Notes: generated from the sequence alone by a model not told the origin. A DNA stretch of 64,000 nt from Candidatus Nitrospira nitrosa (GCF_001458735.1 NZ_CZQA01000010.1:62001-126000); one strand, 5' to 3'; shown: positions 10,201 to 18,577, counted from the first letter of the stretch. Translations and numbers: made by a program.

Positions 10201-11025
10201 CTGCCCAAGCGTGAACCAGTAGATGCCGTCCGGAAACGCCCGTTGCACCTCTTCATCATTAGTCAAGGCAATGGCCAACACGGTCTTCCCTATCCCGCCC
10301 TGTCCGTGAACCCCGATCTTGGTCGTCTCCCCCGTGAGCCCGATGGCCCCATGGCGTCCCTGTACGAGCGACAACTTCAACCGATTCAACTCCTCCGGCC
10401 GATCCTGAAAATGGGGGCGCTGGGACGGGACGCCATAGATCACAGCGCGCGCGGCCTGTGGCCCCAGGCTCACAGCAACAGGCTGAACGACGCGCTGGGC
10501 TGCCGGAGACGGACTCGGCGGAATGACGACATCACTCTCTGGAGCCGCACAGGACACACCATCAGGCTGGACTCCATGAAACACCTCGACCAACTGTTGG
10601 GCGATGGTCACCAGCGCCGCATGCTGCTGAGGCTCCGGAAGCAGGTCGAGGGCCTCATGCGGCGGGCGAGCCCATTGGTATTTATCCAGCCCCGTGGGAG
10701 CCACCACACTCGAACTGAGTGGCACACAAAAGAGACGGGCATGGCCATTCTCACTGGCCATTTCCAACGGAGGGACCTCCTGGTCCATGATGAAATCCGA
10801 CGCTAAGAAATGAGGACTCACGAGCAGCAAGCCAACTTTGGCTCGCGGTAAAGCCTGGTCGATTTCTCGCCTCCACAGATCTCCGACCTGAATGTAGGGA
10901 TCGGCCCATACCGCCAACCGCCCTTTGCGTTGATAAGGCTTGAGGAAGATAAACAGTTTTTCCAACCAGGCTTTGTCCTGGTGGCTATAGCTGACATAGA
11001 TGAGATCGCGCACGTCAGGGTTCAT
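7201..11025 (-). CDS. TIR / NB-ARC / WD40 NLR-like protein
   Basis: A 1274-residue STAND-type protein. Residues 7-130 form a TIR-like domain (L-I-Y-V-S-Y-S-H-Q-D; W-A-D; the S-D-F-I-M-D-Q-E segment places a candidate catalytic Glu at 83). An NB-ARC ATPase follows, with P-loop GQGGIGKT at 241-248, Walker B LLILDDVW at 317-324, LLITTRD at 341-347 and GVPLALA at 398-404. A winged-helix/helical linker leads to thirteen 42-residue WD40 repeats (689-1234) and a degenerate fourteenth (1235-1274), enough for two seven-bladed propellers. By analogy with TIR-STAND proteins, the WD40 part would sense a ligand, NB-ARC would drive oligomerisation, and TIR might degrade NAD+ or signal. Many relatives are antiviral, but that role is inferred. 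No signal peptide; probably monocistronic. The start lacks a strong ribosome site. Confidence 0.92.
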   Translation of the reverse strand: MNPDVRDLIYVSYSHQDKAWLEKLFIFLKPYQRKGRLAVWADPYIQVGDLWRREIDQALPRAKVGLLLVSPHFLASDFIMDQEVPPLEMASENGHARLFCVPLSSSVVAPTGLDKYQWARPPHEALDLLPEPQQHAALVTIAQQLVEVFHGVQPDGVSCAAPESDVVIPPSPSPAAQRVVQPVAVSLGPQAARAVIYGVPSQRPHFQDRPEELNRLKLSLVQGRHGAIGLTGETTKIGVHGQGGIGKTVLAIALTNDEEVQRAFPDGIYWFTLGQEPDLIACQVEWLKALGDQAPVVSSASQGKQQLQRYLAEKTCLLILDDVWQTEHAVALDVIGPKSRLLITTRDATILTAVGAKEESVGVLSEQAAVQLLAEWSGVDPTKLPPEAVQVADSCQGVPLALALAGAQIHEGMDWATLLLALTEGDLEFLDHPYGSIFKSMKLSVQALSEADRGRYLELVIFPEDAHVPDVVIERLWHETAGLTAAQSQKLLSRFARKSLLLRKDERSRFGISFHDLQHDFLRLLTPDAASVHRRLLESYGPCAQRETSDWSWSNLAEGDSYGWRYLAYHLIQGNRRSELTMAAKDLRYLGKKIWLMGSNTVEGDIQFALHGAEHDQALQRLQRVLSQSAHLVTNQPYLEGVLTTLLSRVQGEPMLQGESQQLESSMHLPYVKAVWPIPDKPDPALVRTLGGHGDWVRSCAINVTGQWIVSGADDQMIKVWDRHTGECLRTLKGHSGEVRSCAIDPTGQWIVSGSSDGMVKIWDLHTGDCLRTLKGHSAEVTSCAIDPTGQWIVSGSSDGTVKIWDHRTGRCLRRLEGHSDEVTSCAIDPTGQWIVSGSGDQTLRIWDRRTGECLRTLEGRGTWITSCAIDPTGQWIVSGSSDGTVKVWDRHTGECLRTLKGHSDWVRNCVIDLTGHWIVSGADDQTVKVWDRRTGECQRTLEGHSGPVTSCVIDPTGQWIVSGSGDQTLRIWDRRTGEYPRTLESHGDWVTSCAIDPTGQWIVSGSGDQTLRIWDRRTGECLRTLEGHSGPVTSCVIDPTGQWIVSGSGDQTLRVWDRRMGECLRRLEGHDDGVRSCAIDPTGQWIVSGSGDQTLRIWDRRTGECLRKLEGHDGGVRSCAIDPTGQWIVSGSSDQTLRIWDRRTGECLRRLEGHDDGVRSCAIDPTGQWLVSGLGDGTLKVWDWRTGECLRRLEGHSDGVWSCAIDPMGQWLVSGSADRGIRVWDLATGRLMSLLRVDGGIWGVAWVPHINQFVAVGVRGIYVFELVLPPRRS
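7324..8961 (-). repeat. Thirteen tandem 126-bp WD40-coding repeats
   Basis: Thirteen head-to-tail units of exactly 126 bases (42 codons) with no length variation. Each encodes a variant of G-H-x6-C-A-I-D-P-T-G-Q-W-I-V-S-G-S, D-Q-T-L-R-I-W-D and R-T-G-E-C-L-R. Long stretches are identical at DNA level between units, so the array is prone to unequal recombination and to assembly error. Confidence 0.9.
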
Positions 11026-11171
11026 AGACCATTTTGTCGGATACCAACACGAATGCGAAGCTGTGCTGGAGAGTACCGCGAGAGCACACGATTATCAAAC
11101 GCGAGATGGGGAACCTTTCGAAAATCTGCATTGCGATCACAAATGCGATATCATAAGATGCTCCCTCTGCC

Positions 11172-11900
11172 ATGAACGCCGCCACCCGCATCAAAACCAA
11201 AACGCCGAGTCCGTATAAGTTGGTTCACATTGAAACGGATACCCACGACACCAAGACATTCCGGTTTGATCTTCCGGACAACGCGACCTTGGACATGTTG
11301 CCCGGTGACTTTCTCTACGTCCACGCAACGATCAACGGCAAGCTCATCAAGCGGGCCTACACACCGTCCTCGCTGCCCGGCACAACGGGATCGTTCGACC
11401 TGACAGTCAAGCGATATGACACCGGTTCCATTTCAAAGTACTTGCACGATCAGAAGATCGGAGAGACCGTGCTGATGAGTGGGCCGAATACCGGTGGGCA
11501 TTGGGTCGATGGAATGGCCACGCGTGTCGGGTTCGTGGCAGGAGGCACCGGGATTACCCCGATGATCTCCATCATTCGTTGGATCCTCATCAACCAGCTT
11601 GATGCGGAACTGTATCTACTTTTCGCGAACAAGACAGAATCAGACATCATTTTCCGACAGGAATGGGATCGAAATATCCGAGAGCATCACAACTTTCATT
11701 GTCATCATGTTCTGGAAGAGCCTCCCCCAGGATGGTTGGATAGCACAGGCCGAATCACCCCTGATCTCCTGCGGCAGCACCTTCCCCCTCCGGGTGCCGA
11801 CAGTTGCGTGTTCGTCTGCGGCCCCCCTGCCATGGTGGACTCAGTGGAAACGACCCTCAAGGAACTGGGTTATCCTGAACAGGCCATCATCCTCCCGTAA
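11172..11900 (+). CDS. FAD/NAD(P)-binding oxidoreductase (ferredoxin reductase-like)
   Basis: A 242-residue single-module flavoprotein of the ferredoxin-NADP+ reductase / cytochrome b5 reductase type. R-A-Y-T-P-S-S (about residues 58-64) is the FAD-binding signature, G-G-T-G-I-T-P (about 119-125) binds the NAD(P) pyrophosphate, and C-G-P-P-A-M near the C-terminus closes the nicotinamide site. There is no 2Fe-2S domain, so it must pass electrons to a separate acceptor. It is transcribed divergently from the TIR/NB-ARC gene with about 146 bases between them. The physiological partner is not apparent from neighbours. Confidence 0.87.
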   Translation: MNAATRIKTKTPSPYKLVHIETDTHDTKTFRFDLPDNATLDMLPGDFLYVHATINGKLIKRAYTPSSLPGTTGSFDLTVKRYDTGSISKYLHDQKIGETVLMSGPNTGGHWVDGMATRVGFVAGGTGITPMISIIRWILINQLDAELYLLFANKTESDIIFRQEWDRNIREHHNFHCHHVLEEPPPGWLDSTGRITPDLLRQHLPPPGADSCVFVCGPPAMVDSVETTLKELGYPEQAIILP

Positions 11901-12059
11901 GAGTTCCGCTCATGAAAGCCCCCTGACACTCGTTTAGCAATTGACTATGGGCAAGATATTGCAGACCTGACGAGCCCCTGAAGCCAATGGCTCCGCTCAG
12001 CGAACACAGCGATGTAACGGGATGCACCGATGCATGACAGGTTGTGACGCTACACGTAT

Positions 12060-13520
12060 TCAGTGCAAACGATCTGGATGGGCCTTGCCCGAGAGGGACT
12101 GTATGACTTGCTCAGCCGCCAACGCGCCATCACGGATACAGTCGGGAATCCCAACTCCACGATAGGCAGCCCCTGTCAGAATGAGTCCAGGGTAACGGCT
12201 CACGGCCGCATCAAGTTGTTCCAATCGACTCAGATGGCCAATGGTATATTGCGGCATGGCCTTCCACCATCGATTCACCTCAGTATAACTTGGCTCCGCG
12301 GTGATCCCGCATATACTGGTTAGCTCTTCTCTGACGGTGGCAAGCAATGCCTGGTCCTCTCGTTGAAGAATATCTTCTCGCCCAACACCACCCAGATAGC
12401 AGCGCGCCAGTAACTGGTCTGACGGCGCACGATGAGGCCACTTGAGCGAGGTCCATGTGGCGGCGATGAGATGCCGCTGCTCAACTCTCGGGATAATAAA
12501 TCCAAATCCCTCGATGGCACTCGCCTGTATCCGTGGGAACGCCATCGCGATCGTGGCGGTCGAGGCATAGGGAATCAGGTCCAGTAATCCACCGGCGATA
12601 GGCGTCAACGGACGCAATAAGTCGGCTGATACATAGGCTGGTGTGGCTAAGACCACGCTTTCGGCGGACAGTCCGGATCCATCCTGCAAAATGAGGTCAT
12701 ACATCCAACGGCCCACTTCGTGCGATCTCACTCGAAGCGCGTCGACTCGAGCACCCACACGAAGCTCAACGCCCTGCTGTATCAACCGCGTTGTGAGCGC
12801 CGTCACCAGCTCACCAAGGCCATTTTTGAGGCTAACGAACATCGTTCGCCGTGGCCGAGCGGATGCCGTAGAGGAGGCTGATTGCTTGGCAGCCATCATG
12901 CCGCGAACAATGCTGCCGTGCTGCTGCTCGAGTTCAAAGAACCGTGGGAACGTCGCCCGGAGACTCATCTGCTCGGCATCTCCGGCATAGATACCTGCCA
13001 TGAGCGGCTCTAGCACCCGCTTATACGCCTGAACTCCAAATCGACGAGAGAGGAAGACGGCCAAGGACTCATCGTCTCTTGAAGAACCGGGAGGCACGGC
13101 GAATTCAAGTCCCATCCTCGCCAACCCCGGCCAGGTGAGTAGTCCACTATGCAAGAACGACCCCAGTTGTTTCGGCACAAACGAGAGGAGTCCCTCGGGT
13201 AAATCGTGCAGCCTCCCGCGGTGAAGGACACAGGCCTTCTTCCCTGTTTCGTTGGTATTGATCAGCTGGTCGGCAAGCCCCAGTTTCATACAGAGGTCGA
13301 GACCTGCCTGTTTTTGGGAAAGGAATGAATCCGGACCAGCTTCGGTCACAAGGTTACCGATCCGATGGGTAACGATCTTCCCTCCCCAGGATGGGTCGGA
13401 TTCAAGCATGATGCAGCGGATGGGGAGACCTGCTTGGGTCGCTTTTTCTTGCAGCGAAAAGGCGGTGGCGAGACCAGAAATGCCGCCTCCCACAATGACG
13501 ACTGTACGCGGTCGAGTCAC
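12060..13520 (-). CDS. hemY: Protoporphyrinogen oxidase (HemY/HemG type)
   Basis: FAD-dependent oxidation of (copro)protoporphyrinogen IX to the porphyrin, a late step of haem synthesis. The 486-residue protein begins with the dinucleotide-binding motif V-I-V-G-G-G-I-S-G-L-A-T-A, followed by a conserved W-G-G-K and E-A-G-P-D-S-F motif near residue 60. The C-terminal F-A-D-binding segment is G-L-I-L-T-G-A-A-Y-R-G-V-G-I-P-D. Its ATG overlaps the hemH stop by four bases, so the two are translationally coupled. Whether the substrate is the coproporphyrinogen or protoporphyrinogen form cannot be read from the sequence; the presence of a HemE-HemH pair fits either route. Confidence 0.93.
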   Translation of the reverse strand: MTRPRTVVIVGGGISGLATAFSLQEKATQAGLPIRCIMLESDPSWGGKIVTHRIGNLVTEAGPDSFLSQKQAGLDLCMKLGLADQLINTNETGKKACVLHRGRLHDLPEGLLSFVPKQLGSFLHSGLLTWPGLARMGLEFAVPPGSSRDDESLAVFLSRRFGVQAYKRVLEPLMAGIYAGDAEQMSLRATFPRFFELEQQHGSIVRGMMAAKQSASSTASARPRRTMFVSLKNGLGELVTALTTRLIQQGVELRVGARVDALRVRSHEVGRWMYDLILQDGSGLSAESVVLATPAYVSADLLRPLTPIAGGLLDLIPYASTATIAMAFPRIQASAIEGFGFIIPRVEQRHLIAATWTSLKWPHRAPSDQLLARCYLGGVGREDILQREDQALLATVREELTSICGITAEPSYTEVNRWWKAMPQYTIGHLSRLEQLDAAVSRYPGLILTGAAYRGVGIPDCIRDGALAAEQVIQSLSGKAHPDRLH

Positions 13521-14467
13521 GACGGAAGACAGGAGGTGGATTCGTGTGCAGCCAGGACGTCGCTCAACGTCTCAAGAATCGCGGAAGAATCATTCAACAT
13601 CGCCATACGCTCCAGATGCAGCCCTTTGCTCACGGCCAACTGTTTGAGCTCAATGTCGATATCAAACAGCGTTTCCACATGGTCACAGATAAAGCCGATG
13701 GGTGCCACCAGCACATGGTGATGCCCGGCCTGCTGGATGGTCTCCAACATGGCTTCGACCGTCGGTCCAAGCCATGGTTCATTGGAGCGTCCCTGACTTT
13801 GATAGGCAAAGTACGTCGGTTGGTTCCCCAGTAATCCGGTGACAGCCTCAACCGTCCCCTTCACTTCATCGGGATAGGGATCCTTCATCGCCACAATCCG
13901 TTCCGGCAAACTATGCGCGGTGAACAACACCGGTACCGTTGCACGCACCTCGGCTGGAAATTTCTGAAGCCCAAGCCGAAGATTCTCTACAATCGCAGCA
14001 ATCAGTCGAGGATGCCGGTTCCAACTCCCGAGGTAGGTAACCGGGGTATGGTCTTCTAGCCCGGCCCGCGCCTCCTCAACTTTTTTTCGGTATGCCCCCG
14101 TACTCAGTGACGATTGTTGCGGAGCCATACAGACCCCAATAACCTGCTCCGGTGAGTCTTGCAGTAACTCGGCATAGGTTTCTTTAATGAAGGGATGCCA
14201 ATGCCGCAGCCCCACATATACTCGGTATCGGGCGTCTCCCGATTTGTTCAGCTGTTGTTCGAGTTTTTTTGCCACAGCTTGGGTGATACCGACAGCCGGA
14301 GATTTCCCCCCTGTTGCTCGGTACCGTTCACGAATCTCTTCAACGAGTTCCGGTGGCGTTGGTCGTCCACCTCGGACATCACGCAAGAACGGCTCCACGT
14401 TCTCCAAAGAATCGGGCCCACCCATCGCCATCAACAAAACAGCCGTGTGACGTCGCGTGTTGTTCAT
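13517..14467 (-). CDS. hemH: Ferrochelatase
   Basis: Inserts Fe2+ into a porphyrin, the last or near-last step of haem synthesis. The 316-residue length is typical. The N-terminal M-A-M-G-G-P-D-S-L segment, the metal-site histidine in T-A-H-S-L-P-E-R (about residue 184) and the C-terminal F-I-C-D-H-V-E-T-L-F-D-I-D segment are all visible. GAGAGG just upstream of the ATG supports the start. It lies between hemE and hemY, all on the minus strand, separated from hemE by about 138 bases and overlapping hemY by four. Confidence 0.95.
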   Translation of the reverse strand: MNNTRRHTAVLLMAMGGPDSLENVEPFLRDVRGGRPTPPELVEEIRERYRATGGKSPAVGITQAVAKKLEQQLNKSGDARYRVYVGLRHWHPFIKETYAELLQDSPEQVIGVCMAPQQSSLSTGAYRKKVEEARAGLEDHTPVTYLGSWNRHPRLIAAIVENLRLGLQKFPAEVRATVPVLFTAHSLPERIVAMKDPYPDEVKGTVEAVTGLLGNQPTYFAYQSQGRSNEPWLGPTVEAMLETIQQAGHHHVLVAPIGFICDHVETLFDIDIELKQLAVSKGLHLERMAMLNDSSAILETLSDVLAAHESTSCLPS

Positions 14468-14605
14468 TGTCCCTCTCGTACAAAGTGCTTCACCCTAATG
14501 ACGCGGGGTTCGGATTTCACGTTGCGGATCGGGAGAAAAACCTGGGGTGAGCGTTGAGCACGAGACTCAAAACCAGAAACGCGTTACCCAACCCTTTCCC
14601 CTTAC

Positions 14606-15631
14606 CTACCGTTGGCTGAGTTTATGGACCATGTCGATCGTCGCGGCTACGTGATCGACCGGCGTCGTCGGAAGGATACCGTGGCCGAGATTGAAGATAT
14701 GCCCGAGACGCCCTCCGGCTCTACGCAAGATATCCTCCACGCGGCGTTCAATTTCATGGAGTGGCGCAAAGAGAGCCAGGGGATCAAGATTGCCTTGCAC
14801 GGCCCGATCATGTCCCACCATGGTCCAGGCTTCATCCAGATGAACCCGCCAATCGATGCCGATGACGTCGCCGCCTGCCTCCCGCATTTGACGCAGGATC
14901 GCCGTCGTGCCGGTGCCGAAATGAATCATCGGCACCCCTTCGTGCTTCAGTCCATCGAAAATCCGCTGGACATGTGGCATCACATATTCGACATAGTCCC
15001 CGGCGGAAAGACACCCGACCCAACTATCGAACAGTTGAATCGCTTGCGCCCCAGCCTTGATCTGTCGACGAAGATACCCGGTGAGCACACGGGCGAACTT
15101 ATCCATCAGCCGATGCCAGGCCGTAGGATCGCTGTACATCATCTGCTTGGTATTTAAATAATTACGCGATCCCCCACCTTCAATGGCATAACTCGCCAAC
15201 GTGAATGGCGCGCCGGCAAATCCAATGAGCGGCACCCGCCCGTTGAGCGCACGCCGCGTCTGCCTGATGGCCTCCGCCACGTAGTCCAGTTCATCGCCGT
15301 CGATCACTTTCAGGTGATCCACCGCCGCCCGGTCGCGTACCGGATTGTGGATCACCGGACCCTCGCCCGCCGCAAACTCGAGATTGAGGCCCATCGGTTC
15401 CAACGGGAGCAAGATATCCGCAAAGATAATGGCCGCATCCAGCGGGAATCGATCGATAGGCTGCAGTGTCACCTGGGCCGCCAGCTCAGGAGTTTTGCAC
15501 ATCTCAAGGATGGAATGTTTTGCCCGTAACGTCCTGTATTCGGACATGTACCGCCCCGCCTGGCGCATGAACCACACAGGGGTACAATCAACTGGCTCGC
15601 GACGGCAGGCTTTCAAAAATCGATCGTTCAT
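14606..15631 (-). CDS. hemE: Uroporphyrinogen decarboxylase
   Basis: Decarboxylates the four acetate side chains of uroporphyrinogen III to give coproporphyrinogen III. The 341-residue protein opens with the family pattern F-L-K-A-C-R-R-E-P, then P-V-W-F-M-R-Q-A-G-R-Y. The substrate aspartate lies in F-A-D-I-L-L-P-L-E-P-M-G, and a conserved H-F-G-T-G-T and C-terminal N-L-G-H-G-I-L-P segment follow. First gene of the hemE-hemH-hemY cluster. Its promoter should lie in the 286-base spacer shared with the divergent desaturase. Confidence 0.96.
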   Translation of the reverse strand: MNDRFLKACRREPVDCTPVWFMRQAGRYMSEYRTLRAKHSILEMCKTPELAAQVTLQPIDRFPLDAAIIFADILLPLEPMGLNLEFAAGEGPVIHNPVRDRAAVDHLKVIDGDELDYVAEAIRQTRRALNGRVPLIGFAGAPFTLASYAIEGGGSRNYLNTKQMMYSDPTAWHRLMDKFARVLTGYLRRQIKAGAQAIQLFDSWVGCLSAGDYVEYVMPHVQRIFDGLKHEGVPMIHFGTGTTAILRQMREAGGDVIGIDWRVHLDEAWTMVGHDRAVQGNLDPLALFAPLHEIERRVEDILRRAGGRLGHIFNLGHGILPTTPVDHVAATIDMVHKLSQR

Positions 15632-15782
15632 CGTGGCGGCATTTTAGTGACGAAGAAGGAGTCCTGTCAAACAGGCCTAGAGGCCCCTTACTCTCCTGCG
15701 TTCGGAAACTTCCGTCACCGGGACAGTCGACTGAAGCTCGTGAAGGACGCGACAACCAGGCATCACTCAGGAAAAAATCAGG

Positions 15783-15811
15783 TTTTACTTTCCTCCGATT
15801 CTCTGTATAAT
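15783..15811 (+). promoter_or_regulatory. Sigma70-type promoter of the desaturase gene
   Basis: A consensus -10 TATAAT occupies 15806-15811, with TTTTAC/TTTACT 16-17 bases upstream as the -35. It reads toward the desaturase ATG at 15918, leaving a leader of about 100 bases. Confidence 0.6.
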
Positions 15812-15836
15812 AAAGGACCAACCTAACCGGGACGCT

Positions 15837-15851
15837 CAATTAGCTTAATTG
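15837..15851. promoter_or_regulatory. Palindrome in the desaturase leader
   Basis: CAATTA-GCT-TAATTG is a perfect six-base inverted repeat with a three-base centre, about 25 bases downstream of the -10 box. Its position just after the expected transcription start suits a repressor operator. The regulator is unknown. Confidence 0.4.
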
Positions 15852-15917
15852 GGACCACGGCTCCCTGTCTCCCACCACAGTGGCTTTGCCGATCCCCCGA
15901 CCTATGAGGAGAATTGT

Positions 15918-16973
15918 ATGTCCGACGTGCAAGCATATCCACCAACCAAGGCTCAGCAGATCTGGTATTCCTTTCTGCGCTGGTTTGACTCTTGGGCTGG
16001 CCTTGAACTGACGAAATCAGACGGCCCGCCGAAGGTCGACTGGATTCGAAGTGTCCCCTTTATTTTCATGCACTTAATGTGTTTTTGCGCCATCTTAGTC
16101 GGCTGGAGCTTCACCGCAGTTGCCGTGGCTATCGCCTTTTATTACATTCGTATGTTTGCGATTACCGGGTGGTACCATCGATACTTCTCACATCGCACAT
16201 TCAAGACGTCTCGTACGGTCCAGTTTCTTTTTGCCCTATTAGGCGGCACCTGCACCCAACGTGGTCCCTTGTGGTGGGCTGGCCATCATCGGCATCACCA
16301 TATTGCCTCCGATACGCCGGAGGATGTGCATTCTCCACGTCAAAAGGGATTTCTTTGGGCACACATGGGCTGGATTATGTCGCAGACCTTTTATGCGCCG
16401 CGATTGAAGAGCATTGCTGATTTTGCCAAGTTCCCAGAGCTACGGTTTCTTGACCGATACGATGTCCTCGTACCCGTCTTGACCGGCTTCGGCATGTTCG
16501 GATTGGGTAGGTTGTTGGAAACCTATGCACCTGAACTTGGCACCAACGGCATCCAGATGCTGATCTGGGGGTATTTCATCTCGACCGTCGCACTGTTTCA
16601 TGGAACCTGTACGATCAATTCGTTGTCGCATGTCTATGGCTCACAACGATACGAGACCGGTGACGATAGCCGAAACAACTTCTTCCTGGCCTTAATCACC
16701 ATGGGAGAAGGCTGGCACAACAACCACCATTATTATCCGGCTTCGACCAGACAAGGATTCTACTGGTGGGAAATCGACATGACCTATTATTGCTTGAAGG
16801 GGCTCGAATGGCTGGGGTTGATCTGGGATATTCGTGACGTTCCAGAGTATGTCCGCGAGGGAAAGACCCGACAAGATTCAGACCGTAGCGTACTCAAGAA
16901 GAAGATCGAAGCTGCCGTCAAGTCGGCGGAACTTCCGGCACCGCCACCACAACTGGAACTCACACCTCCCTAG
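15918..16973 (+). CDS. Membrane acyl-CoA/fatty-acid desaturase
   Basis: Introduces a double bond into a saturated acyl chain at a di-iron centre in the membrane. The three histidine boxes are present: H-R-Y-F-S-H, H-R-H-H-H and H-N-N-H-H. Two hydrophobic pairs flank them, as in delta-9 desaturases. The open frame reaches back to 15849, but AGGAG at 15907-15911 places the start at 15918 (352 residues, beginning M-S-D-V-Q). It has a consensus-like promoter and a palindrome in its leader, which suggests regulation by temperature or acyl status. Its stop overlaps the convergent gene's stop by four bases. Confidence 0.92.
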   Translation: MSDVQAYPPTKAQQIWYSFLRWFDSWAGLELTKSDGPPKVDWIRSVPFIFMHLMCFCAILVGWSFTAVAVAIAFYYIRMFAITGWYHRYFSHRTFKTSRTVQFLFALLGGTCTQRGPLWWAGHHRHHHIASDTPEDVHSPRQKGFLWAHMGWIMSQTFYAPRLKSIADFAKFPELRFLDRYDVLVPVLTGFGMFGLGRLLETYAPELGTNGIQMLIWGYFISTVALFHGTCTINSLSHVYGSQRYETGDDSRNNFFLALITMGEGWHNNHHYYPASTRQGFYWWEIDMTYYCLKGLEWLGLIWDIRDVPEYVREGKTRQDSDRSVLKKKIEAAVKSAELPAPPPQLELTPP

Positions 16974-17440
16974 ACCCAATCGGATTCAGCCTTTGACCTT
17001 GGTCGCTCAGCAACCTGATCGGCCAGGGTCTCCCGAATCCGCTGGCTCTCTCCCTCGATTGTCTTTCGTTCCTCATCGGACAATACCCACGCATCCCCGG
17101 CACTCAATTGAAACCGATAGTGCTCTTCGTGGAGCGTGAACCACTCGACATACGGGTGTGGCTCCAGGTTTGGATGCGGGTCGAGTGAAATAAGATTGAC
17201 GGTGCCGATCTGAGGATTGGCCATATCGCCGATGACTTGCCCCGCCACCTCGTCATCTTCAAAACGGCTGTTTCTGAATCGAATCACCTCACCGGCAATA
17301 TCAGGCTTAAAATTGCCGCGCAAATAAAAATCCACCGGCCCAATGACCGCAAATACGACCTGTCCGACAACCGTCCCCTCCACACGGTTATCAAGAAATC
17401 CTTCGCGCACCCACCGTCCATTGCCGAACTTTTGTGCCAT
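16970..17440 (-). CDS. Hypothetical protein
   Basis: A 156-residue protein of a family I do not recognise. No signal peptide or membrane helix. The first half is rich in beta-forming residues; the C-terminal third is highly charged and probably helical (about residues 118-150). A GGAGAGG site before the ATG supports the start. It converges tail to tail with the desaturase, overlapping by four bases, and follows the EamA gene by 26 bases on the same strand, so it may be cotranscribed with that transporter. Confidence 0.65.
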   Translation of the reverse strand: MAQKFGNGRWVREGFLDNRVEGTVVGQVVFAVIGPVDFYLRGNFKPDIAGEVIRFRNSRFEDDEVAGQVIGDMANPQIGTVNLISLDPHPNLEPHPYVEWFTLHEEHYRFQLSAGDAWVLSDEERKTIEGESQRIRETLADQVAERPRSKAESDWV

Positions 17441-17466
17441 ATACCTCTCCGCTCTTTAAGGAACGA

Positions 17467-18291
17467 TCAGCCGCCGACCGCTCCAATGATAACCGCCAAG
17501 ATGATCAGTGCGCTGCCGATCCAGCCTTGTACATCTAACGTCTCTCCAAGAACATACCATGAAAGCCAAGCCGCGTAGACTGGCTCGGATGCAAAGAGAA
17601 GCGCTACCTGCTGGGCCGGAACCAGTCGCTGAGCCCACATCTGCACGGCGAATGCGAGCGTCGCCAGCACACCCGTCACGACAAGACCCGTGAGGAGAAC
17701 GGGTGTAGGGGAAAACGCGCTCCCCGGAACATCTTCCCACCACGGAGCTGGAAGAAACAACACCGTCATCGCCGCCATCTGCCACACAAGAAGCGACGGG
17801 GCATCGACCTGACGGGTAAATCGCTCAAGACAAATGATATGTCCCGCAAACGCCACGGCACACCCCAGTGTCATGAGATCGCCTCGATTCATGGAGGCAT
17901 TGGGTTTGACGAGGAGCCACAACCCGACCACCGCAATCACCGTCGCCAAGACCACACGCCGGTCAACCCGCAGAAGAATCAACGGCACGAAGATCACATA
18001 GAGGGCGGTGAGAAAGGCTGAATTGGACGCCGTGGTGTACGCAAGCCCAACGGTTTGGAGCAGATACCCGAGAAAAAGAAACAGGGTCGAGAATGCAGCA
18101 GCGATTAACACCGCACGATCATGATGTAATCGACGGCGACCGATGACAAGCCACACAAGGATAAGCAGGGTGCCGAGGAAAAACCTGAGGAGCAAGAACG
18201 AGAGCGGGGGAATCTGCTCCAGTGCCGCTTTCGTGGCAGGAAAAGTCGCACCCCAGATGAGGGAGGTCAGTAGGAGGGCAAGTCTCGGCAT
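17467..18291 (-). CDS. EamA/DMT-family transporter
   Basis: A 274-residue inner-membrane protein with about ten hydrophobic helices in two EamA repeats, the standard architecture of the drug/metabolite transporter superfamily. The opening L-I-W-G-A-T-F-P-A-T-K segment is the first EamA signature; the second repeat begins near residue 140. Members export amino acids, metabolites or drugs, but substrate cannot be inferred here. A strong inverted repeat lies immediately upstream (18302-18358). Confidence 0.88.
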   Translation of the reverse strand: MPRLALLLTSLIWGATFPATKAALEQIPPLSFLLLRFFLGTLLILVWLVIGRRRLHHDRAVLIAAAFSTLFLFLGYLLQTVGLAYTTASNSAFLTALYVIFVPLILLRVDRRVVLATVIAVVGLWLLVKPNASMNRGDLMTLGCAVAFAGHIICLERFTRQVDAPSLLVWQMAAMTVLFLPAPWWEDVPGSAFSPTPVLLTGLVVTGVLATLAFAVQMWAQRLVPAQQVALLFASEPVYAAWLSWYVLGETLDVQGWIGSALIILAVIIGAVGG

Positions 18292-18301
18292 GAATGAGAA
18301 A

Positions 18302-18358
18302 GTGCTGAGTCTTGAGTGCTCAGCCTAGGGGCCCTCTCGTTCACTCAACACTCAGCAC
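18302..18358. terminator. Long inverted repeat between small ORF and EamA gene
   Basis: A 17-base arm at 18302-18318 (GTGCTGAGTCTTGAGTG) pairs with 18342-18358 with one mismatch. On the plus strand it is followed by a T-rich stretch; on the minus strand it would sit between the 18374-18577 gene and the EamA start. It may be a terminator or an intergenic repeat element. Confidence 0.45.
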
Positions 18359-18373
18359 GTAACACTTATTTTT

Positions 18374-18577
18374 CTAGGGTTTGCAGAGTGGACACAGCCG
18401 TTGCCGGTTCACTCCAGCCTGTTCCATCGCCCGGATCGCCCGTTCCTTATCCGGATAATCGAACCACCCGCCTTCCCAGAAATCGCTGGAAGTAGCAGTT
18501 GATGGTACCTCCGAACATCGGTCTCGGTGGAGCGTCACACGGTCGATCGCGCGAGCAATATGCAACCAGTAGATCAT
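18374..18577 (-). CDS. Small Cys-containing hypothetical protein
   Basis: A 67-residue protein ending in C-P-L-C-K-P, a half zinc-binding or redox CxxC knuckle, with one further cysteine near residue 21. The middle (F-W-E-G-G-W-F-D-Y-P-D-K-E-R-A) is acidic and aromatic. No family recognised. It may be a small metal- or RNA-binding protein. Support comes from the intact frame and the motif rather than from a ribosome site. Confidence 0.45.
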   Translation of the reverse strand: MIYWLHIARAIDRVTLHRDRCSEVPSTATSSDFWEGGWFDYPDKERAIRAMEQAGVNRQRLCPLCKP

